A DNA stretch of 5,641 nt, taken from the NCBI GenBank assembly GCA_964485635.1, contig CAZAJS010000077.1, forward strand, positions 1 to 5,641, in the 5' to 3' direction. Positions 1 to 3,514 of this stretch are shown here, piece after piece. This DNA comes from CAZAJS01 sp964485635 (GTDB lineage: Bacteria > Pseudomonadota > Gammaproteobacteria > Francisellales > Francisellaceae). Positions within the stretch are counted from its first letter, which is position 1. Each line of letters opens with the position of its first letter. The notes below the pieces were generated by a model. That model did not search any database. It saw only the letters and a program-made list of their open reading frames with translations, and was not told where the DNA came from. A program made the translations under genes and the position numbers.

Positions 1-1
1 T

Positions 2-760
2 AAAGGCATTCGATCTGTCATGCTATTCGGGGTTCCGGCACATAAGGATCAATTTGCATCAGAAAATTATGATAGCAATGGGATTGTTCAGCAAGCCATT
101 ACTTTATTTAAACAGCAAGCCCCAGAAATATTAGTAGCAGCGGATATTTGTTTGTGTGGCTATACGCCGCATGGCCATTGTGGTGTATTAAATCATTCAG
201 GAGACATTGATGAATACGCAACATTAGATGTTTTGGCAAAAACGGCCATTTCTTATGCAAAAGCCGGTGCAGATATGGTGGCTCCAAGTGGTATGACAGA
301 TGGAATGGTCCAAGCAATTCGTCAAGGTCTTGATCACGCAGGCTGGCAGCAAACAATGATTATGTCATATGCTATTAAATATGCCTCAAATAGTTATGGG
401 CCTTTTCGTTATGCCTCACAAACAGAATTAAAAGGTGATCGAAAAGCCTATCAAATGGATTACCGAAATCAAAAAGAGGCCATGCTAGAAGCTCAACTTG
501 ATCAACAAGAAGGAGCGGATATTTTAATGATCAAACCGGCTATGAATTATCTAGATATTATTACTCGGTTATCAGATCAAAGTAGTTTGCCGTTAGCGGC
601 TTATCATGTCAGCGGGGAGTATGCAATGATCACAGCGGCAGCTGAACGTGGCTGGATTGAAAAAATTCCGATGCTTATTGAATCTCTGACCGCAATTAAG
701 CGATCCGGGGCGCGAATCATCTTAACATATGGTGCCTTAGACGTTATCGATGCATTATAA
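2..760 (+). CDS. hemB: Porphobilinogen synthase (delta-aminolevulinic acid dehydratase), 5' end cut off by the window
   Basis: Condenses two 5-aminolevulinate molecules to porphobilinogen, the second common step of heme and other tetrapyrrole synthesis, in the cytosol. The frame is already open at base 2 (KGIRSVMLFGVP), so the Met codon at 20 is internal; against the roughly 324-residue E. coli enzyme about 70 N-terminal residues are missing. Visible signatures: the zinc-site motif DICLCGYTPHGHCG, with cysteines encoded at 149, 155 and 179 (E. coli Cys120/122/130 type); the first active-site lysine in SYAIKYAS (377-379); the Schiff-base lysine in MIKPA (533-535); and YHVSGEYAMI near the C-terminus. 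The three cysteines point to the zinc-dependent class rather than the aspartate-rich magnesium class. The gene ends 27 bp before the convergent rsfS stop. No frameshift or missing catalytic residue is seen. Confidence 0.97.
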   Translation, partial: KGIRSVMLFGVPAHKDQFASENYDSNGIVQQAITLFKQQAPEILVAADICLCGYTPHGHCGVLNHSGDIDEYATLDVLAKTAISYAKAGADMVAPSGMTDGMVQAIRQGLDHAGWQQTMIMSYAIKYASNSYGPFRYASQTELKGDRKAYQMDYRNQKEAMLEAQLDQQEGADILMIKPAMNYLDIITRLSDQSSLPLAAYHVSGEYAMITAAAERGWIEKIPMLIESLTAIKRSGARIILTYGALDVIDAL

Positions 761-787
761 AAACTCAAAAAAGTGATCCTAACAGAG

Positions 788-1132
788 TTATTTTTGTTCT
801 GGGCGCAAATCCCATAATTTTTCTAAATCATAATAATCACGAGTTTCTTGAGTCATAACATGGGTGATCACATCACCTAAATCGATTAATAACCATTGAC
901 GTTTGGCGTCTTTTTCAGAACCTAAAACTTCTAAACCACGCTGTTTTGCTTGTGATTCAATGTTTTGTAAAATAGCATTCCCATGAGTTGAAGAACTTGC
1001 AGTACAAATAACCATATACTGGGTCATTGGGGTTAAATGATCCACTGCTAGTACTTTAACATCATTGCCTTTCATATCGTCGATTGCAGTTGTTACACAT
1101 TCTAAAATAGGGTTGTTTGTTGTCGCCATCAT
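788..1132 (-). CDS. rsfS: Ribosome silencing factor RsfS (Iojap/YbeB family)
   Basis: RsfS binds ribosomal protein uL14 on the large subunit and blocks subunit joining, which lowers translation during starvation or stationary phase. The 114-residue product is close to the 105 residues of the E. coli protein. The family core is clear: KGNDVKVLAVD, then MVICTASSSTHGNAI, then WLLIDLGDVITHVM, and a C-terminal YYDLEKLWDL matching the E. coli ending. The reading frame begins with two adjacent Met codons (1132-1130 and 1129-1127). No strong Shine-Dalgarno sequence precedes either, only a purine-rich AAAAGAC stretch, so the exact start is open by one codon. In many gammaproteobacteria rsfS sits between nadD and rlmH; here it is a single gene facing hemB and divergent from the yrdA operon. 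A consensus -10 box lies 33 bp upstream. Confidence 0.95.
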   Translation of the reverse strand: MMATTNNPILECVTTAIDDMKGNDVKVLAVDHLTPMTQYMVICTASSSTHGNAILQNIESQAKQRGLEVLGSEKDAKRQWLLIDLGDVITHVMTQETRDYYDLEKLWDLRPEQK

Positions 1133-1165
1133 TTTTGTCTTTTAAACTAATAATTAAGTAAACTC

Positions 1166-1171
1166 ATTATA
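1166..1171 (-). promoter_or_regulatory. Candidate sigma-70 -10 box for rsfS
   Basis: On the minus strand these six bases read TATAAT, an exact -10 consensus, 33 bp upstream of the rsfS start codon. At 17-bp spacing the -35 position (1189-1194) reads TATTTA, which is poor. The DNA around and upstream is almost pure A/T, so UP-element-like contact could compensate, but such DNA also yields chance TATAAT matches. Confidence 0.45.
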
Positions 1172-1217
1172 AAATAAATTTTAAAAAATAAATAGGATTG
1201 CTTTGCCACCATTTAGG

Positions 1218-1261
1218 TATTTCTCTTAATCATTAGTTACAATAGAAAATTAAGAGGGGTA
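1218..1261 (+). promoter_or_regulatory. Inverted repeat enclosing a candidate -10 box upstream of yrdA
   Basis: CTCTTAAT (1223-1230) and ATTAAGAG (1249-1256) form a perfect 8-bp inverted repeat. As RNA the stem extends outward to 1218/1261 through three G-U and two A-U pairs. The 18-bp centre contains TACAAT (1238-1243), one mismatch from the -10 consensus and 46 bp before the yrdA start. No good -35 is present at normal spacing (1215-1220 reads AGGTAT). If the -10 is real, the dyad is DNA-level and could be an operator. If transcription starts farther upstream, it is a 5' UTR hairpin. Function is inferred, not shown. Confidence 0.35.
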
Positions 1262-1288
1262 AAATATTGAAATTAAAGGAGTTTTAAA

Positions 1289-1822
1289 ATGACAGTGCGT
1301 TCTTTTCACAAGATACAACCGATGTTTGACCAAACTGTTTATATTGATCCAAGTGCTGTAGTGATTGGTAAAGTGACTTTAGGGTGTGATGTATCAATCT
1401 GGCCAAATGCTAGCATTCGTGGTGATTTGTTGCATATTAATATTGGAGCTCGAACGAATATCCAAGATAATAGTGTTTTGCATACAACGGCTATTACACA
1501 AGATGATGGCTATCCATTAACAATTGGTAATGGTGTGACTGTTGGGCATGGTGCAATTTTACATGGTTGCACAATTGGTGATGATGTTTTAGTGGGTATG
1601 GGGGCAATTGTGCTTGATGGAGCGGTTGTAGAAAGCCAAGTAATGATTGCCGCCGGCAGTGTTGTTCCGCCTGGCAAAACATTAGAAACAGGGTATTTAT
1701 ATGTTGGCTCTCCGATTAAGCAACAACGAGCTTTAACAGAGAAAGAAAAAGCAATGATTCAGCAAAATGCACAAAATTATTGTGATAATAAACGGCTTTA
1801 TCAAAAGGAGTCTGATGCATGA
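1289..1822 (+). CDS. yrdA: Gamma-carbonic-anhydrase-like hexapeptide-repeat protein, YrdA family
   Basis: A left-handed beta-helix protein of 177 residues (E. coli YrdA is about 184), built from hexapeptide repeats such as VVIGKV, LTIGNG and CTIGDD. Gamma-class carbonic anhydrases are trimers that hold a metal between subunits with three histidines. All three are present: His65 in NIQDNSVLH, and His87 and His92 in VGHGAILHG. The usual Arg44 and Asp46 (IRGD) and Gln59/Asp60 are also kept. The C-terminal GYLYVGSPIKQ block closely matches YrdA. The metal site argues for possible enzyme activity, but members of this family have often proved weak or inactive as anhydrases, so the physiological role is uncertain. 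The start is supported by AAAGGAG (1275-1281) seven bases before the ATG. The TGA stop overlaps the lolB ATG (ATGA), which makes it the first gene of the lolB-ispE operon. Confidence 0.93.
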   Translation: MTVRSFHKIQPMFDQTVYIDPSAVVIGKVTLGCDVSIWPNASIRGDLLHINIGARTNIQDNSVLHTTAITQDDGYPLTIGNGVTVGHGAILHGCTIGDDVLVGMGAIVLDGAVVESQVMIAAGSVVPPGKTLETGYLYVGSPIKQQRALTEKEKAMIQQNAQNYCDNKRLYQKESDA

Positions 1823-2451
1823 AGTTTCGAACATGCCAATTAACGATCATTAGTGTGCTGATGATGTGGTTGTCTGGGTGTGCTTTACTATCAAATGATG
1901 TAACAACACATCCACCTAAGATTGTTCAAAAGAAACAAAGGGATTCAGCTTGGCAAGACCAGCAACAACAATTGATGGCCTTGCAAAAATGGACAATGCA
2001 AGGGACGATTGGTGTTCGTTGGAAAGAAAAAGCCCAATCAGCGAGTTTTATTTGGCACCAAAATGGTCAAAGTTTTTATTTAGAATTATACGGGGCTTTT
2101 GGTATTGGTGATACTGTTTTTAAAGGAACGCCTACCAACGTTACAATGATTGATCATCATGGAAACAAACATCAAGCTGATAGTTTGCAAGCGTTAATGG
2201 ACCAACAAGTTGGATGGCATTTACCAATTGAAGGCTTAATTTACTGGGGACGAGGCCTTGCGATACCTGATGTGGCCAAATCAATAACGCTCAATCAATA
2301 TGGTTTACTAGCAACATTGAGGCAAAAAGGATGGCAGATTCAATATCAAGACTATCAAGTTTATGCAGACCAATGGGCTTTACCAACACGGATCACATTA
2401 CAGCGAAATGATTTAACCTTAACAGCGGTGATAAAACAATGGGATGTATAA
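1819..2451 (+). CDS. lolB: Outer-membrane lipoprotein receptor LolB
   Basis: LolB is itself a lipoprotein on the inner face of the outer membrane. It accepts lipoproteins from the periplasmic carrier LolA and inserts them into that membrane. The 210-residue precursor has a short basic N-terminus, a hydrophobic stretch (residues 8-19) and the lipobox LSGC, which predicts cleavage before Cys21. The following residue is Ala, not Asp, so it should escape inner-membrane retention. The mature part carries the family features QWTMQGxIGVRW-like (around 56-68), SFIWHQNGQSFYLELYG and a C-terminal LPTRITL. By alignment with the E. coli protein as I recall it, Phe94 in YGAFG takes the place of the exposed loop Leu68 (mature numbering), so bulk and hydrophobicity are retained. 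AAAAGGAG (1803-1810) lies eight bases before the ATG, inside the yrdA 3' end. Confidence 0.93.
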   Translation: MKFRTCQLTIISVLMMWLSGCALLSNDVTTHPPKIVQKKQRDSAWQDQQQQLMALQKWTMQGTIGVRWKEKAQSASFIWHQNGQSFYLELYGAFGIGDTVFKGTPTNVTMIDHHGNKHQADSLQALMDQQVGWHLPIEGLIYWGRGLAIPDVAKSITLNQYGLLATLRQKGWQIQYQDYQVYADQWALPTRITLQRNDLTLTAVIKQWDV

Positions 2452-3305
2452 TGTACCCATCGTATGCAAAATTAAATTTATTTTTGCATATAACGGGGCA
2501 GCGTGATGATGGTTATCATGCCTTGCAAACGTGGTTTCAATTTATTAATCTAAAAGATATTTTAACATTTGCTTGGGAACCAAGCCAAAATATGGAAATT
2601 AGTGTCACGAGTACAACACAAATAACAACTATGGCCGATGACAATTTAATTGTCCGAGCAGCCAAAGCGCTATGGCCTTATGCGAAGCAGTCTTATTCAT
2701 TGCAAGTTCTTGTCGATAAAAACATTCCCATGGGTGCGGGGCTAGGGGGAGGTAGTAGTAATGCCGCAACGACTTTAATTGCTTTAAATGAACTTTATCA
2801 ATGCTATTTATCATGGCAACAGTTAAAAGAAATTGGTCAACAGTTAGGGGCTGATGTGCCAATTTTTATTCATCAAAAAGCTGCTTGGGCAGAAGGTTTG
2901 GGCGAAATATTCATTGATAAATCCTATTTATCGCAGTGGGCTTTAGTAGTGAAACCACCGGTTCATGTTGAAACAAAATCATTATTTAACTCTGATCAAT
3001 TAAAACGAAATTGCCCCGTCTGGTCGAATGAAACTGTCAAAGATTTAACTGGGTTAACGAATGTATTTTTACCAACAGTACTAAACACACACCCAGTTAT
3101 GAAAGATTATTTGACATATTTGCAAACTTTTAGTGACCAGTGGCGATTAACAGGAACAGGTGCTTGTTTTTTCTTATTAAGTGATACTCAGCAGTATTTG
3201 CAAAAAATTCAAAAAAAAATTAATAAAAGTGTTGACAGTTGGTTAGTAAAAACGATAAACTTGGCACCAGTTAAGGCAATAAGCCGAAACGACACTGGGC
3301 TGTAG
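2439..3305 (+). CDS. ispE: 4-diphosphocytidyl-2-C-methyl-D-erythritol kinase IspE
   Basis: A cytosolic GHMP-family kinase that phosphorylates CDP-methylerythritol with ATP, the fourth enzymatic step of the methylerythritol phosphate pathway to isopentenyl diphosphate. Counting from the ATG at 2451: N-terminal YAKLNLFLHITG with Lys7 (E. coli Lys10), the ATP loop PMGAGLGGGSSNA (93-105), catalytic Asp135 in GADVPIFI (E. coli Asp141), AAWAEGLGE, and the third GHMP motif TGTGACFF (234-241). Two in-frame starts compete. ATG 2439 has GGTGAT (2427-2432), complementary to the 16S rRNA tail, six bases upstream, and places the lysine at residue 11. ATG 2451 forms TAATG with the lolB stop, typical of translational coupling, and gives 284 residues. 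I list the longer form. The stop lies inside the tRNA-Gln gene. Confidence 0.94.
   Translation: MGCIMYPSYAKLNLFLHITGQRDDGYHALQTWFQFINLKDILTFAWEPSQNMEISVTSTTQITTMADDNLIVRAAKALWPYAKQSYSLQVLVDKNIPMGAGLGGGSSNAATTLIALNELYQCYLSWQQLKEIGQQLGADVPIFIHQKAAWAEGLGEIFIDKSYLSQWALVVKPPVHVETKSLFNSDQLKRNCPVWSNETVKDLTGLTNVFLPTVLNTHPVMKDYLTYLQTFSDQWRLTGTGACFFLLSDTQQYLQKIQKKINKSVDSWLVKTINLAPVKAISRNDTGL
3232..3259 (+). promoter_or_regulatory. Candidate promoter for tRNA-Gln inside the 3' end of ispE
   Basis: TTGACA (3232-3237) is an exact -35 consensus. Sixteen bases on is GATAAA (3254-3259), a four-of-six match to the -10 consensus; TAAACT (3256-3261) at 18-bp spacing is an alternative. Transcription would begin near 3266, giving a 5' leader of about 30 bases before the mature tRNA. 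The site lies in ispE coding sequence, so a chance match is possible, but its place just ahead of a tRNA gene favours function. Confidence 0.45.
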
Positions 3306-3370
3306 CCAAGCGGTAAGGCAGCGGGTTTTGATCCCGTCACGCGCAGGTTCGAATCCTGCCAGCCCAGCCA
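3296..3370 (+). tRNA. tRNA-Gln (anticodon TTG)
   Basis: A complete 75-base cloverleaf with CCA encoded. The acceptor TGGGCTG pairs perfectly with CAGCCCA over seven bases, with discriminator G and CCA at 3368-3370. The D arm is GCC/GGC. The anticodon stem GCGGG/CCCGT (one G-U pair) encloses loop TTTTGAT with anticodon TTG at 3328-3330. The T arm GCAGG/CCTGC encloses TTCGAAT. The weak U1-A72 first pair and G73 are known identity features for glutaminyl-tRNA synthetase. The first 10 bases overlap the end of ispE, including its TAG stop (3303-3305), so release of the mature 5' end by RNase P would cut inside the ispE reading frame. No clear intrinsic terminator follows directly. Confidence 0.98.
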
Positions 3371-3426
3371 TCAAAATGATTCAAATCTTTTTAAAATCCC
3401 ACTCAATTTCGCACTTTAAATTATTT

Positions 3427-3448
3427 AAATTTTCTATCTAGAAAATTT
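3427..3448. repeat. Perfect 10-bp palindrome in the tRNA-Gln to aas-like spacer
   Basis: AAATTTTCTA (3427-3436) and TAGAAAATTT (3439-3448) are exact inverted copies around a two-base centre (TC). The right arm touches the candidate -35 of the downstream gene, the position expected of an operator for a dimeric regulator. With only one G-C pair and no room for a loop unless the inner pairs open, it would be a weak terminator, although TTTTGTTCT follows. The rest of the gene-free spacer 3371-3514 shows no gene, no second tRNA and no convincing hairpin. Confidence 0.45.
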
Positions 3449-3476
3449 TGTTCTAATCACTGAAAAATGCTATTCT
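3448..3476 (+). promoter_or_regulatory. Candidate extended -10 promoter for the aas-like gene
   Basis: TTGTTC (3448-3453) stands 17 bp before TATTCT (3471-3476). The -10 is preceded by TGC, the TGn element that strengthens promoters with weak hexamers. The start of transcription would be near 3483, about 32 bases before the GTG start. Each hexamer alone is only a partial match (three and four of six), so support comes from the combination, the spacing and the position. Confidence 0.4.
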
Positions 3477-3514
3477 TTTTGATAAAACAAGAAACCCTTT
3501 AAAAGGTGATTGTA

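Noticed and set aside
108..356. Minus-strand 82-codon reading frame opposite hemB, and similar antisense frames at 1494-1682 and 2629-2862.
   Set aside because: They mirror conserved codons of hemB, yrdA and ispE; their translations show no family signature.
761..790. Possible bidirectional terminator between hemB and rsfS (AACTC at 762-766 pairing with GAGTT at 785-789, with A- and T-rich flanks).
   Set aside because: The stem is only five base pairs with an 18-base loop; too weak to call, although a terminator would be expected between convergent genes this close.
1171..1195. A/T-only stretch in the rsfS-yrdA spacer considered as a replication or partition element.
   Set aside because: No DnaA boxes or iterated repeats are present; simple A/T-rich promoter DNA explains it.
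3371..3400. Possible intrinsic terminator just after tRNA-Gln (GATTCAAATC followed by TTTTT).
   Set aside because: Only four pairs with a two-base loop are possible; not a stable hairpin.
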